The notes under the pieces: generated by a model
What the model saw: the letters and a program-made list of their open reading frames with translations, nothing else
Database searches by the model: none
What the model was told of the DNA's origin: nothing
Shown: positions 44,350 to 54,212 of the stretch, piece after piece
Layout: every line of letters starts with the position of its first letter
How positions within the stretch are numbered: position 1 is the first letter of the stretch
Translations under genes and position numbers: made by a program
Source: Planctomycetaceae bacterium
GTDB lineage: Bacteria > Planctomycetota > Planctomycetia > Planctomycetales > Planctomycetaceae
Reading direction: 5' to 3'
Length of the DNA stretch: 64,000 nt
Assembly: GCA_021732785.1 (NCBI GenBank)
Contig: JAKFUG010000037.1
Span: forward strand, 1-64,000

Positions 44350-44436
44350 GGCCATCTCCTGAAAATGGCTCCGTTTTCTGCGGAGCCGGTGGTGAGGAAG
44401 GTGAGTCCGGCATGCTCAGCACATCCGGCATACGGC

Positions 44437-44604
44437 TTAATCTTTACGGGGGCCGTTCGACTTGAGTTCGTCCTCGGCGTCGCGGGCCCCTTTTTTGAAT
44501 TCGGTAATGCTCTGCCCCATCGACCGCATCACGGACGGCAACCGCGTGCCGAAGAGCAGCAGCACAATCACGGCAAAAATGATGATTTCCAGGTAACCCG
44601 GCAT
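44437..44604 (-). CDS. tatA: TatA/E-like subunit, copy 3 (diverged)
   Basis: The 55-residue product (MPGYLEIIIFAVIVLLLFGT onward) has a TatA helix and hinge (FGTRLPSVMRSMG) and a charged amphipathic helix (QSITEFKKGARDAEDELKSN). It is clearly diverged from copies 1 and 2 and may be the ancestral or a specialised member (TatA versus TatE). ATG 44604 is preceded by AAAGG. The 359 nt upstream (44605-44963) hold no gene. Whether all three function in one Tat system cannot be read from sequence. Confidence 0.88.
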   Translation of the reverse strand: MPGYLEIIIFAVIVLLLFGTRLPSVMRSMGQSITEFKKGARDAEDELKSNGPRKD

Positions 44605-44963
44605 GATGGCGGACCTTTCGAGGAAGGCTTCACACACGCCCACAACACGGCGGGGACGGCATGCAATCGATTTCAATTATGCCAGCGGCGAAGATCGATT
44701 GCACGGAGACAAATACAGGGGGGACAGCAGGACTTCCACGCGGACCAAGCCGAAACGTCGGAAATCGTGCGGATCAAGCAGGCGGGCGAACCGCGGCGGG
44801 CAGTTCGTATCCACTCGGTGTTTCGCGAGGAGCGCGAAAGCCACAGGAGCGGTCATCTCTTATTCTACCGTAGCGGCAAGGAGTGTCAACTCCTGTCAGA
44901 AAACGGGGACTGGGGTCATAGCGTGGGTCATTTTTTTGACGGCCTGCGCGAGTGGCACGGCAG

Positions 44964-45236
44964 CTACATGGTGACAAAGAACGCGAGATACCAGTGCAGC
45001 AGGTTAGCCAACGATTCGCTGACATAACCGAGCGTGAGTAAAGGCAGGTAGAAGTATTCCAGCGCTTGTGCGACCGGATGCGGTAGCACATTCCGCTCGA
45101 CAACCCAGAAGACCGGGCCAAGGCTTAGCGGATACCCCACGACCAACAATAGCCCCGACAGCACCCACCATCGCCGTTTCCATGTCCACGGAGCGAACCA
45201 CGCGATGCGCTTCGGTAGGGGTGGCTGGTCGGTCAT
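44964..45236 (-). CDS. Small membrane protein, unknown function
   Basis: The 90-residue product has two predicted membrane helices (WVLSGLLLVVGYPLSLGPVF and YFYLPLLTLGYVSESLANLL) between a basic N-terminus (PKRIAWFAPWTWKRRWW) and a short hydrophobic tail. It starts four bases inside the stop of the preceding gene (ATGA overlap at 45233-45236), indicating translational coupling with the Cys-motif protein. No family is recognised. Confidence 0.6.
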   Translation of the reverse strand: MTDQPPLPKRIAWFAPWTWKRRWWVLSGLLLVVGYPLSLGPVFWVVERNVLPHPVAQALEYFYLPLLTLGYVSESLANLLHWYLAFFVTM

Positions 45237-45451
45237 CGGGCCTCGCGCATCCCTTCGTCAAAGAGAATCGCTGCGAGCTTTTCTTGCCGCGATGGTTGCG
45301 ATTTGAGGGCGCGGCAGTGCTCGCATCGGCGGGGGCATCCCATCGCCGTCCGTCCCTTACGAAATCGCCCGGGCGCAAGTTGAGCGTCGAGCGGCAGACG
45401 TGACTTCCACTCGTGAATCGTCCGCAGTCTCTCGATCGCTGCGCGTCTCAT
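45233..45451 (-). CDS. Small C-x3-C-x2-C protein, unknown function
   Basis: The 72-residue product has a basic N-terminal helix (RRAAIERLRTIHEWKSRLPL), a FRKGRTAMG segment and a C-x(3)-C-x(2)-C cluster (CPRRCEHCRALKSQPSRQEK) that could bind zinc. The arrangement (FRKG, then clustered Cys, then R-Q-E) is similar to short conserved proteins of unknown function in other bacteria. It overlaps the next gene by ATGA. No partner is obvious. Confidence 0.55.
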   Translation of the reverse strand: MRRAAIERLRTIHEWKSRLPLDAQLAPGRFRKGRTAMGCPRRCEHCRALKSQPSRQEKLAAILFDEGMREAR

Positions 45452-45552
45452 CGTGAATCTCCATCCCCGCCACGCTACGCGGTGGAGGCGGATGGGTCAA
45501 TTGCAAAACGAAAACGTCCCCTTCGCCTCGGCGGCGCGGCTATGATTGCGGC

Positions 45553-46131
45553 ATGGACGATTCGACCGCGATGTCTGACGCGCCTGTCCCGAGGGAATCG
45601 GCAACCGCCCCGGAGGCGACCGAGGCGAAGCTGCGCGCGACGATTGCCCGGCTGCAAACGGAAGGGCATGTGTCCGATGAAGAAGCCGAGCGGATGCAAC
45701 GCGATCTGCCCGACACGCTGAAAAACTCCGCGTATGTTTTGCGGCATCTCACCGCGCATTGGGCGATCGGGGCGGTCTTCGCGTTCGACATCGTGCCGTT
45801 GCCGCTGGGAACCATTGCACGGGTCTGCTGGGTCATTGGCAGCCGGACAGTGGAAACGTGCCGCGGGCGGTGGGACCGGGCGTCGGTCCATTCCTTGCCG
45901 GTGCTGGGGATTTCCGCGATTCCGGTCGCCGGGTACTTTGCATATCTGATCCCGTTGAAGTCCCGCAGTGCCGACGCCGCATTTCTGTACGCGAACCATT
46001 TCACCTACACCCGCAGCAACTGCGCGCTGCCGGAGTATCTCGCGCGGAAGCCGAAATGGATTGCGTGGATGGTGCGCAAAGCGGTGATGCCGCCTGCGAA
46101 AGCGCCGGAGGAAAAGACGATTGGCAATTAG
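45553..46131 (+). CDS. Membrane protein of unknown function
   Basis: The 192-residue product has an acidic helical N-terminus (EATEAKLRATIARLQTEGHV), a GAVFAFDIVPLPLGTIARVC helix and further hydrophobic segments (SLPVLGISAIPVAGYFAYLI) with polar loops. The last codons T-I-G-N and the stop (ATTGGCAATTAG) lie inside the arm of an AT-rich inverted repeat. The convergent gene also ends I-G-N from the same palindrome. No domain is recognised. Confidence 0.65.
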   Translation: MDDSTAMSDAPVPRESATAPEATEAKLRATIARLQTEGHVSDEEAERMQRDLPDTLKNSAYVLRHLTAHWAIGAVFAFDIVPLPLGTIARVCWVIGSRTVETCRGRWDRASVHSLPVLGISAIPVAGYFAYLIPLKSRSADAAFLYANHFTYTRSNCALPEYLARKPKWIAWMVRKAVMPPAKAPEEKTIGN

Positions 46132-46252
46132 AAAATAGGAATTGAAATTGCGAATGGGAAGATGTGAATTCGTACAGTGTTGATTCTGCAAAGCGGCAAG
46201 CGAAGAGAATTCTTAATTTGCAATTTTCATTTCCTAATTTTCAATTGCCAAT
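46120..46252. repeat. Family L inverted repeat supplying two stop codons
   Basis: Left arm ATTGGCAATTAGAAAATAGG and right arm with CCTAATTTTCAATTGCCAAT are inverted copies. The left arm ends the plus-strand gene at 46131, and the right arm ends the minus-strand gene at 46241. Both proteins therefore finish with Ile-Gly-Asn. Confidence 0.8.
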
Positions 46253-47629
46253 CTCCTTGGCCCTCTTCAGTCGTGGATCATCGAGATCCAGCCGGTACAG
46301 CATCTGGTTGTAATCGTACCGCGGGGTGGGATGCGGGCGGTTGGCGAAGTCTTGCGTGTAGGTTCCTTCGAAGAGCAGGAAGTCGGCTTTCTCGGGCAGC
46401 AGTTCGGTTTGAATCCGCGGGTTGTAGAACGAGTAGTTGTCGTGCGTCAGAATCTGCACCGCCGGACCCCAGTCGCCGAGCGGGTCCTTTGCCTCGGCAT
46501 ACCACAGTTCGCCGAACGGGGAGGCCTTGCCGAAGTGCTGCATGAAGACCGTCACCCAGCGTTGGCGATGCGCATTCCAAGCGATCGATCCTGAATGGAG
46601 TTTGACCGGCTTGCCATCATCCGCTGACGGAAGCGTGGAGGGCGGCGTGAGCGGTTCCCACTGCTGCGGATCCTGCCAGGCGGCGAACGTGTCGGGACAC
46701 CGCAACGTCGGCAGCGGGTTGCCAAACAGTAACCACCGTTTACCATGGGCGTCGGTCCACCGCGCGGGATGACCGTCCGGCACCTGCTTCGGGTCGGGTT
46801 CGCCCGACTCTTTCTTCCACAGCGTCTGCGAGGGGCGAAACTCGGCGGTGGCGTCATCCCACAGGCAGAGACCGATTTCATACGTTTCCAGCGGCGGCTT
46901 GATCTTGCGGTACGTCGCACACAGCCGCTCCTGCCCGTCGGCCTCTTTCAGCGTGAAGTAGGCCGAGAGCCATGTCGGTCCTTGTCCGGGGACATTCGCC
47001 ACGCCGCGCGGAGCCCCTTCCGGTGTGCGAAAATAAGTGAACGGCAACTTCAACGGCGGCGCGAAGGTTTTCAGCGGTTGCAGGGACGTTGTGGCGCTCG
47101 ACGTATTGAAGATGCCGAGCGGATACTTGGACAACGTGGTGTCGCCCCAGGCCCACATCAGCCGGCCGCGATATTCGGCGAGTTGCACGCTGTCGGAACC
47201 GACGATCGGGCCATCGGTCCAGTCCCGCAGGTCGCCGAGCTTTTGACTTTCGGCGAAGAGTCCGCCGCCGGTGAGTCGCCCCAGCCGTTTCGCAATGTTT
47301 TTCCTTTCGACTTTCACCGAGAGCGTGGCTCCCGGTTGCGGGGTGAGCCGCACGCCGCGGTAAGCAAACGCATCGGCGGGGACTTCATAGCCGTGGCCAT
47401 GCACGCCGAACCACGTTTCGCGGCCCATCAGTTCCGGCGCATCGCAGGCAATCACCCCGGCGTTGTCGGTGACGAACCGCATCTGGTGCGTCGTCCGCAA
47501 CTCGATCAGCGGCACCGGCCAGCCATTTTCGGCATCCGTCACCACAATCCGGCACATCGGAGTGGCGGGTGTCTCGCCGGAAACATTCCCCGAAAGACAA
47601 AGACCGAAGATCGCCCAAGTCAGTTTCAT
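46241..47629 (-). CDS. Secreted protein, possible glycoside hydrolase family-43-like/5-blade fold
   Basis: The 462-residue product from ATG 47629 has a signal peptide (MKLTWAIFGLCLSGNVSG). An N-terminal beta domain is followed by a C-terminal region with repeated Trp/Asp motifs (GRLMWAWGDTTLSKYPLGIF, KRWLLFGNPLPTLRCPDTFA, LWYAEAKDPLGDWGPAVQIL, NYSFYNPRIQTELLPEKADF) resembling five-bladed propeller enzymes of sugar cleavage. The catalytic residues are not certain, so it is recorded as a propeller-like secreted protein. The stop lies in a shared palindrome arm. Confidence 0.6.
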   Translation of the reverse strand: MKLTWAIFGLCLSGNVSGETPATPMCRIVVTDAENGWPVPLIELRTTHQMRFVTDNAGVIACDAPELMGRETWFGVHGHGYEVPADAFAYRGVRLTPQPGATLSVKVERKNIAKRLGRLTGGGLFAESQKLGDLRDWTDGPIVGSDSVQLAEYRGRLMWAWGDTTLSKYPLGIFNTSSATTSLQPLKTFAPPLKLPFTYFRTPEGAPRGVANVPGQGPTWLSAYFTLKEADGQERLCATYRKIKPPLETYEIGLCLWDDATAEFRPSQTLWKKESGEPDPKQVPDGHPARWTDAHGKRWLLFGNPLPTLRCPDTFAAWQDPQQWEPLTPPSTLPSADDGKPVKLHSGSIAWNAHRQRWVTVFMQHFGKASPFGELWYAEAKDPLGDWGPAVQILTHDNYSFYNPRIQTELLPEKADFLLFEGTYTQDFANRPHPTPRYDYNQMLYRLDLDDPRLKRAKEIGN

Positions 47630-47736
47630 CACAGTTCCTCGGCGCACGGAAGGAAAGACGGGATCGCCGACTATCGTGCCAGCCGACCGGCCCGGAGAAA
47701 AGGACGATGGCGAAGATCTCTGTGCGTGGATGGATG

Positions 47737-47814
47737 GTGTGCCACGGCCGCGTCGGCCGTGCGAATTGGCAAATCGCTCTGCAAAATTGCACGGCCGACA
47801 CGGCCGTGGCACAC
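47737..47814. repeat. Family B inverted repeat, copy 2
   Basis: Inverted GCCACGGCCG(T/C)GTCGGCCGT arms. Its ~30 nt spacer (GAATTGGCAAATCGCTCTGC) is related to that of copy 1. It lies in the divergent spacer 47630-47969, 108 nt upstream of the gene at 47629. Confidence 0.9.
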
Positions 47815-47969
47815 AGAAGAGAATCGATCCACAGACGGTTAAACTCAACTGGACCCACGACCCGGACGGCAAAACTCTCGCGGCGGGTTCTGCGGATTGC
47901 CACGACATTTGCTATACTCGGTGATTCTGCGGTCCGAGCGGGAGCGCGATCTAGGGGAGGACGGGGCGG

Positions 47970-48677
47970 ATGACGGCGACGAACCAGGGATTGAAAGCAC
48001 TCCACGAAGTACACCAGCGCCTGCAAGCGGTTCAGGAAGATCTCGCCCGCGGTCCGCGGCAGATTCAAGCGAAGAAGCTCGCGGTGGATCGCAAAAAAAC
48101 GGAACTCGAAGCGTTCCGGCAAGCGCTGAAACAAGCGCGGCTCACCGCCGATCAGAAGAATCTGCAACTGAAGACCAACGAAAACAAAATCAGCGAGTTG
48201 AAAGCCAAGCTCAACGCCATCGGGACGAACCGGGAATATGAGATTCTGACCGGTCAAATCGCCGCCGATACGATGGCGAACAGCGTTCTCGAAGATGAAA
48301 TTCTCGAAGCGCTGACGAAAATTGATCAGGTGCAGATCGAGTTGAAGCAGAGCGAAGCCGAAGTCGCCGCCTTTGAAGCCGACCTGGCGAAAGTCACCGC
48401 CGAAGTCGCCGCGCGGGAAGCCGGATTGAAGCAGCAGTCCGAAGTGTTTCAGGTGCAAGTTGCCGCGGCGGAGAAATTCCTGCCGAACGACATCGTGCCG
48501 CAGTATCGCCGGGCGGTGCAGGCGTTCGGGGCGGATGCGCTGGCGTCGGTCCAGAACCGCTTCTGTTCGCATTGCAATCTGCAGCTCACGTCGCAGCGGA
48601 TGCTGGAACTAAAAGGCGGCAAGTGGATGTTCTGCAGTTGCGGCCGGTTGATGTACGCCGTCGCGGATGATCACTGA
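47970..48677 (+). CDS. CT398-like coiled-coil/C4 zinc-ribbon protein
   Basis: The 235-residue product has a long antiparallel coiled coil (residues 1-165, heptads such as KKLAVDRKKTELEAFRQALK) and then a C4 zinc ribbon: FCSHCNLQLTSQRMLELKGG and WMFCSCGRLMYAV, giving C-x2-C...C-x-C. CT398/YbeD-like family members pair with sigma-54 or ribosome factors in other bacteria; the role here is unknown. GGGGAGG lies ten bases upstream. The permease gene follows by 21 nt in the same direction, so the two may be one transcript. Confidence 0.8.
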   Translation: MTATNQGLKALHEVHQRLQAVQEDLARGPRQIQAKKLAVDRKKTELEAFRQALKQARLTADQKNLQLKTNENKISELKAKLNAIGTNREYEILTGQIAADTMANSVLEDEILEALTKIDQVQIELKQSEAEVAAFEADLAKVTAEVAAREAGLKQQSEVFQVQVAAAEKFLPNDIVPQYRRAVQAFGADALASVQNRFCSHCNLQLTSQRMLELKGGKWMFCSCGRLMYAVADDH

Positions 48678-48698
48678 GTTCACGGAGTCGAAACGCTG

Positions 48699-50318
48699 AT
48701 GGCGGAAATCTTCCGGTCCATTGTGTGGGTCTATCTGCACCCGCAGGAAACCTTGCTGGGGCTCATCTCCGGCTGCGCGGTTTGCCTGGCGCTGTTGTTT
48801 CTGATCAATCGCGTGCCGGTGAGCTACAACGTGCTCAACCTGATGGTGCGATGGAAGAACACGGCGATGACCGCGCTCGCGTTCATGATGGTCATCGGCC
48901 TGCTGACGGTGATGCTCGGGTTCGTCAACGGCATGTACGCGCTCACGCAGAACAGCGGGCAACCGGGCAATCTGCTGATTCTCGCCGAAGGGGCCACTGA
49001 CGAAAGTTTCAGCAATCTCGGCTTCGCCGATTTGAGCGATCTCGAAAGTCAGCGTGGCATCAAGAAGGACGTTGACGGTCAGCCGTTAACCAGCCGTGAG
49101 ACCTATCTGGTCGCCAGTCAGCCCCTGAAAGACCCGCCGCCGGGACGTCCGAAGCGTCGCTTCCTGCAAGTGCGCGGTGTGGATGATCCCGAACGTTCGG
49201 CCCGCGTGCATGCGATGTCGTTGCACGACGGCAGCCACTGGTTCTCCGACGCCGGGGTGCGCGAGATCGAAGGCCGCAGCGGTATGTCGCTCGTGGAAGT
49301 CGTGTTGGGGAATGGCATCGCGGGGGAACTCGGGGCCGACCGGTCTCCGGAAGAGATGGCCCGGACGAAGAATCCCGAACGATTGGATACGGGCGACATC
49401 TTCCATGTCGGCGATCGCGAATGGATCGTCGCCGGCGTCATGAAACCGAGCGGGTCGACCTACGATTCCGAAGTCTGGGCGAAGCAATCGCTCATCGGCC
49501 CAATGTTCGGCAAATCGGGCTGCACAACGCTGGTGGCTCGCACGTTCGTGGATAAATCGCTGGTGGAAGAGGCACTCGCCGGGAAGCTCGTCAAGGTCGT
49601 CAAAGCCCCCACGAAAGAAGTCGATGGCAAGACGGTCACAGTTGGAAACGATACCGAAGTGCCGCTCGTCTGGCTGACTGAGGAACATAAGAAGTTGCTG
49701 GCGGATCGCGTGAAAGAACTTCCCGCGGATAATCCCGAAGCGGAAGTTTCACTCGCCGGTTTGCCGCGCGGAACCGCAAAAGCGCTGCATGACGCCGCGG
49801 CGACCCGGTTGAAAACATTCTTCACCACCGAGTACGAAAAGTCGGCGGTCGCGCCGCAGGTGGAGTCGGAATACTTCGCCAACCTGTCGTCCACGAACAT
49901 TCAATTTCTGGTCGCCATCGCCGTGGTGACGTGCATCATGTCGCTCGGGGGCATCTTCGGCGTGATGAACACCATGTTCGCGGCCATCAGCCAGCGAACG
50001 AAAGACATCGGCGTGCTGCGGCTGCTCGGCTACAAGCGCTGGCAGATTCTCGTGTCGTTCCTGCTGGAATCGCTGGTGCTCGCTGTCTTCGGTGGCATCA
50101 TCGGTTGCCTGCTCGGTTCCCTCGCCGACGGTTTCACCGCCAACAGCATCGTCACCGGTGGACCGGGCGGCGGCGGCAAATTTGTCGTGCTCCGCATCAC
50201 CGTCGATTCGGTCATCCTCGGTTCCGGCTTGCTCCTCTCGATCGGCATGGGCTTTCTCGGCGGTCTCATCCCCGCGTTCACCGCGATGCGGCTGACGGCG
50301 CTGGAAGCCCTGCGGTAG
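48699..50318 (+). CDS. FtsX/MacB-like ABC transporter permease
   Basis: The 539-residue product has an N-terminal TM region (LISGCAVCLALLFLINRVPV, MVRWKNTAMTALAFMMVIGL), a periplasmic MacB-like domain of ~250 residues, and three C-terminal TM helices with the FtsX core (FLVAIAVVTCIMSLGGIFGV, RTKDIGVLRLLGYKRWQILV, GLIPAFTAMRLTALEALR). MacB/FtsX permeases couple an ATPase to envelope proteins. No ATP-binding subunit is adjacent, so the partner is encoded elsewhere or absent. It lies 21 nt after the zinc-ribbon gene. Confidence 0.87.
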   Translation: MAEIFRSIVWVYLHPQETLLGLISGCAVCLALLFLINRVPVSYNVLNLMVRWKNTAMTALAFMMVIGLLTVMLGFVNGMYALTQNSGQPGNLLILAEGATDESFSNLGFADLSDLESQRGIKKDVDGQPLTSRETYLVASQPLKDPPPGRPKRRFLQVRGVDDPERSARVHAMSLHDGSHWFSDAGVREIEGRSGMSLVEVVLGNGIAGELGADRSPEEMARTKNPERLDTGDIFHVGDREWIVAGVMKPSGSTYDSEVWAKQSLIGPMFGKSGCTTLVARTFVDKSLVEEALAGKLVKVVKAPTKEVDGKTVTVGNDTEVPLVWLTEEHKKLLADRVKELPADNPEAEVSLAGLPRGTAKALHDAAATRLKTFFTTEYEKSAVAPQVESEYFANLSSTNIQFLVAIAVVTCIMSLGGIFGVMNTMFAAISQRTKDIGVLRLLGYKRWQILVSFLLESLVLAVFGGIIGCLLGSLADGFTANSIVTGGPGGGGKFVVLRITVDSVILGSGLLLSIGMGFLGGLIPAFTAMRLTALEALR

Positions 50319-50327
50319 ATCAACGCC

Positions 50328-50395
50328 AACCAGCCGGAAGCGCCAGCGCCCGGTTTCTACATCGAAGAACCGGGCGCTGGCGCTTCCGACTGGTT
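50328..50395. repeat. Family G inverted repeat
   Basis: Arms AACCAGCCGGAAGCGCCAGC plus GCCCGGTT, inverted around ~12 nt. It starts 9 nt after the permease stop and is followed by the metK terminator. Confidence 0.85.
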
Positions 50396-50402
50396 ATTAA
50401 TG

Positions 50403-50434
50403 AAAAAAGCCCAGGGAACGCATTCCCTGGGCTT
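50403..50434 (-). terminator. Intrinsic terminator of metK
   Basis: AAGCCCAGGGAA (50407-50418) and TTCCCTGGGCTT (50423-50434) form a perfect 12-bp stem with a 4-nt loop, followed on the minus strand by a T-run (TTTTTT at 50408-50403). It is 28 nt beyond the metK stop. Confidence 0.85.
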
Positions 50435-50461
50435 CTGTTCTTCAATCCATGAGCGGCGCGA

Positions 50462-51607
<1,146 letters not shown>

Positions 51608-51748
51608 CACCTGCCTGCTTTGTTGCGGGGGTCTGCCCGAAAAAGACGCCGCGGCGCGTCCGTCGCCCGGCCGCCGGAGACCCGGAACCGCCCCGCATTG
51701 TAAAAGGGAGCGCGAATTCTCACAACGGCACAGGAATTGTTTGGTCTC

Positions 51749-51780
51749 GGAAGCCCAGGGTTTCTGAACCCTGAGTCTCC
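51749..51780. repeat. AGCCCAGGG hairpin, copy 1
   Basis: GAAGCCCAGGGTTTCTGAAC plus CCTGAGTCTCC; the AGGGTT...AACCCT stem is perfect, the outer arm imperfect. It lies upstream of metK. Confidence 0.6.
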
Positions 51781-51796
51781 AGACTGGGGGAGAATG

Positions 51797-51915
51797 CAGT
51801 GCAAAGTGATCAGTGAAAAATGCAAAGTGCAAAATGGCGAGGATGCTCGTTCCGTCATGATTGCCGCATTCTAACCACTTTGCATTTTTCACTTTGCACT
51901 GGCCACTTTGCACTG
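51797..51915. repeat. Family J inverted repeat, copy 3
   Basis: Left arm with GTGAAAAATGCAAAGTGCAA, right arm with CTTTGCATTTTTCACTTTGC. It sits between metK and the FlgI-like gene in the divergent spacer 51608-52132, which holds no gene. Confidence 0.75.
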
Positions 51916-51923
51916 AAAGGCGC

Positions 51924-51955
51924 GGAAGCCCAGGGATCGGAATCCCTGGGCTTCC
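51924..51955. repeat. AGCCCAGGG hairpin, copy 2
   Basis: GGAAGCCCAGGGAT pairs perfectly with ATCCCTGGGCTTCC around a short loop. Same core as the metK terminator and the hairpins at 51749 and 54148. Confidence 0.7.
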
Positions 51956-52132
51956 GGGGGGCTTCAAATCTTGTCTTGACCGTTTTTGCCGGTTGACATA
52001 ACGTCCCGGCCTCCACTTTTCCCAATTGATTTTCCCTGCGCTGCGTGTTCGCCGCGGCGGCGTCCTTCCGATGACGCTCGCCGGTGACCGCTGCGGCTGT
52101 TCGTCCCTTGTCGACCCCGTTCGAGGTGACCT

Positions 52133-54142
52133 ATGCGCAATTCCTGGCGTTGGTGGCTCGCAATGAGCTTCGTCGCGGTCGTCGGCTGGACGGTCCTGCA
52201 AACCGGTGCGATCGCCCCCAAAACGATGCAAGCCGCGGCGAAAGCGGACAGCGATGAAGATGAAGAAGCTGACGACAAATCCAAAGACAAATATCAGACG
52301 GAACTGAAAACCCCGCTGGTCGGCGATTACACCAACTTCGCGGGGTTAGAGCCGACGCCGCTGGAAGGCGTGGGGCTGGTGGTGGGTCTGGCAGGCACCG
52401 GGGGTGACCCGGCCCCGTCGCAATATCGCACGGCGATGATGGAAGAAATGAAACGCCGCGGGGTCAAAAACCCCAATGCGCTTCTGCAATCTCCCGACAC
52501 CGCCTTAGTTGTGGTTCGGGCCTATCTGCCGCCGCTGCTCAAGAAAGGGGAAGCGCTCGACGTGGAAGTCGTGGCTCCCGAGAGTTCGGAAATCACCAGC
52601 CTGGCCGGCGGATGGCTGCTGGAAACGTATCTCACAGAACAGGCGTTTGTGCCCGGTCGCGGAATGTTGAAGGGCCACAATTACGCCAAGGCGGAAGGCC
52701 CCGTGTTAGTTGCCGGGGTGGGTACCGGCGGGTCCAGCCGCACCGTCGACAAAACCAACGCCGCTTTATTTCAACGCGGACGCATTCTCGGCGGTGCCAC
52801 CGTCTTGAGAGAACGAGAGCTCGTCCTCCAGCTCCGTCATGAATTCCGCAGTGTTCGTAACTCCGCCCGTATCGCCACCGCGATTGGACAGCGGTTCCAT
52901 CATTTTGACGAACACGGCATCAAGAAGCCGATGGCGGAAGCCAAGACCGATCAGAAACTCATTCTCGACGTCCATCCGCGTTACAAGAACAATTACCCGC
53001 GGTATCTGCAGGTGATCCGCAACATTGCGTTCCGCGAGACGCAAATCGCGCAGCGGGTCCGCATGCAGAAACTGCACGACGAACTGCTCACCCCGGAAAC
53101 CAGCGACCGCGCCGCCTTGCAATTGGAGGCCATCGGCAAGGACGCCATTCCGTTGTTGAAGGTGGGCTTGAAGTCGCCGTTGATCGAAGTCCGGTTCCAC
53201 TCCGCGATTGCCTTGGCATATCTGGAAGATCCCGACGGACTGAAGACGTTGGCGGAAGCCGCTCGCGACGAACGGGCCTTCCGGGTGTTTGCCCTCGCGG
53301 CAATGTCGACCGTAGACGAAGCCGAATCGCATCTCCTGCTGCGGGACTTGATGAACGAGAACAGCGCGGAGACGCGCTACGGATCGTTCCGCTCGCTATG
53401 GACGCTCGACAAGCGCGACCCGTTCATCGGGGGCGAACGGATGAGCCAGCCGGAGTCGGAAAAGACCGAATTGACCAAGCACGAAAAGCGGGCCACCTGG
53501 ATGCTGCACGTCCTGCAGACCAAGGGGGAACCAATGGTCCACACGACGTTCCGCACCCGTCCTGAAATTGTGCTCTTTGGTGCCGATCAGAAATTGGTTC
53601 CGCCGCTGATTCTTTCCGCCGGGCGAAATGTGATGATCACCGCGCAAGCCGGGGATACCAAAGCCTCGCTGGTCCGGTTCGAGCCGAACAAGCCCGATGA
53701 ACGCCGCGAAATCTCGTTGAGTGTGGCGGAAGTCATTCGCGCCTGTGACGAACTCGGTACCACCTATCCCGATGTGGTTTCGATGTTGATGCAGGCCTCG
53801 GATCAGAAGAATCTGGAAGGCCGGCTGGAAAGCGATGCCCTGCCGCAATCGGGCCGCGTGTATCTCCGCCCGGCCCAGAATTCGAAGCCGGCCAGCAAGA
53901 CGAAGGTGGGCCGCGAACACCTGTCGCCGAACATTTATCCTCGCGCCGAAGAAGAGTCGCAGTTCAAAGGCGGCGACGGTTTGGAAGCCAAGGCCCTGGG
54001 ATCGCCGACGGAGGCGATGGCGAACATCACCGAAGCCAAAGAGAAGCCCTCGAAAAATAAAGACAAAGAAACTCCCGCCCCAGAGCCGGAAAAAGAAGAA
54101 AAGAAGAGCTTCTGGAATTTCTGGAGCCGCTCGAAGAAGTAA
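52133..54142 (+). CDS. FlgI-domain/HEAT-repeat secreted protein
   Basis: The 669-residue product has a signal sequence ([20 protein letters not shown]). An N-terminal domain matches flagellar P-ring Flg[61 protein letters not shown] and [18 protein letters not shown]-like helical region (about 320-430) and a charged C-terminal tail ([19 protein letters not shown]) follow. No other flagellar gene is present, so a non-flagellar envelope ring or scaffold is more likely. GAGGTG precedes the ATG. A hairpin at 54148 separates it from smc. Confidence 0.78.
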   Translation: MRNSWRWWLAMSFVAVVGWTVLQTGAIAPKTMQAAAKADSDEDEEADDKSKDKYQTELKTPLVGDYTNFAGLEPTPLEGVGLVVGLAGTGGDPAPSQYRTAMMEEMKRRGVKNPNALLQSPDTALVVVRAYLPPLLKKGEALDVEVVAPESSEITSLAGGWLLETYLTEQAFVPGRGMLKGHNYAKAEGPVLVAGVGTGGSSRTVDKTNAALFQRGRILGGATVLRERELVLQLRHEFRSVRNSARIATAIGQRFHHFDEHGIKKPMAEAKTDQKLILDVHPRYKNNYPRYLQVIRNIAFRETQIAQRVRMQKLHDELLTPETSDRAALQLEAIGKDAIPLLKVGLKSPLIEVRFHSAIALAYLEDPDGLKTLAEAARDERAFRVFALAAMSTVDEAESHLLLRDLMNENSAETRYGSFRSLWTLDKRDPFIGGERMSQPESEKTELTKHEKRATWMLHVLQTKGEPMVHTTFRTRPEIVLFGADQKLVPPLILSAGRNVMITAQAGDTKASLVRFEPNKPDERREISLSVAEVIRACDELGTTYPDVVSMLMQASDQKNLEGRLESDALPQSGRVYLRPAQNSKPASKTKVGREHLSPNIYPRAEEESQFKGGDGLEAKALGSPTEAMANITEAKEKPSKNKDKETPAPEPEKEEKKSFWNFWSRSKK

Positions 54143-54147
54143 TCCCC

Positions 54148-54184
54148 CCGAAGCCCACGGTTTCTGAACCGTGGGTCTCTTCGG
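54148..54184. repeat. AGCCCA-type hairpin between the FlgI-like gene and smc
   Basis: CCGAAGCCCACGG (54148-54160) pairs with CCGTGGGTCTCTTCGG (54169-54184) around TTTCTGAA, six nt after the FlgI-like stop. The TTTCTGAA loop is identical to that at 51749. Confidence 0.65.
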
Positions 54185-54212
54185 TTGTGTCGCATGGTGT
54201 TGAGGTTCGGCA

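Noticed and set aside
51608-52132. SAM riboswitch upstream of metK
   Set aside because: No SAM-I, SAM-II or SAM-IV consensus or T-box-like structure was recognised; the region holds AT-rich palindromes and AGCCCAGGG hairpins.
52133-54142. Flagellar gene cluster
   Set aside because: Only a FlgI-like domain is present; no other flagellar gene is encoded.
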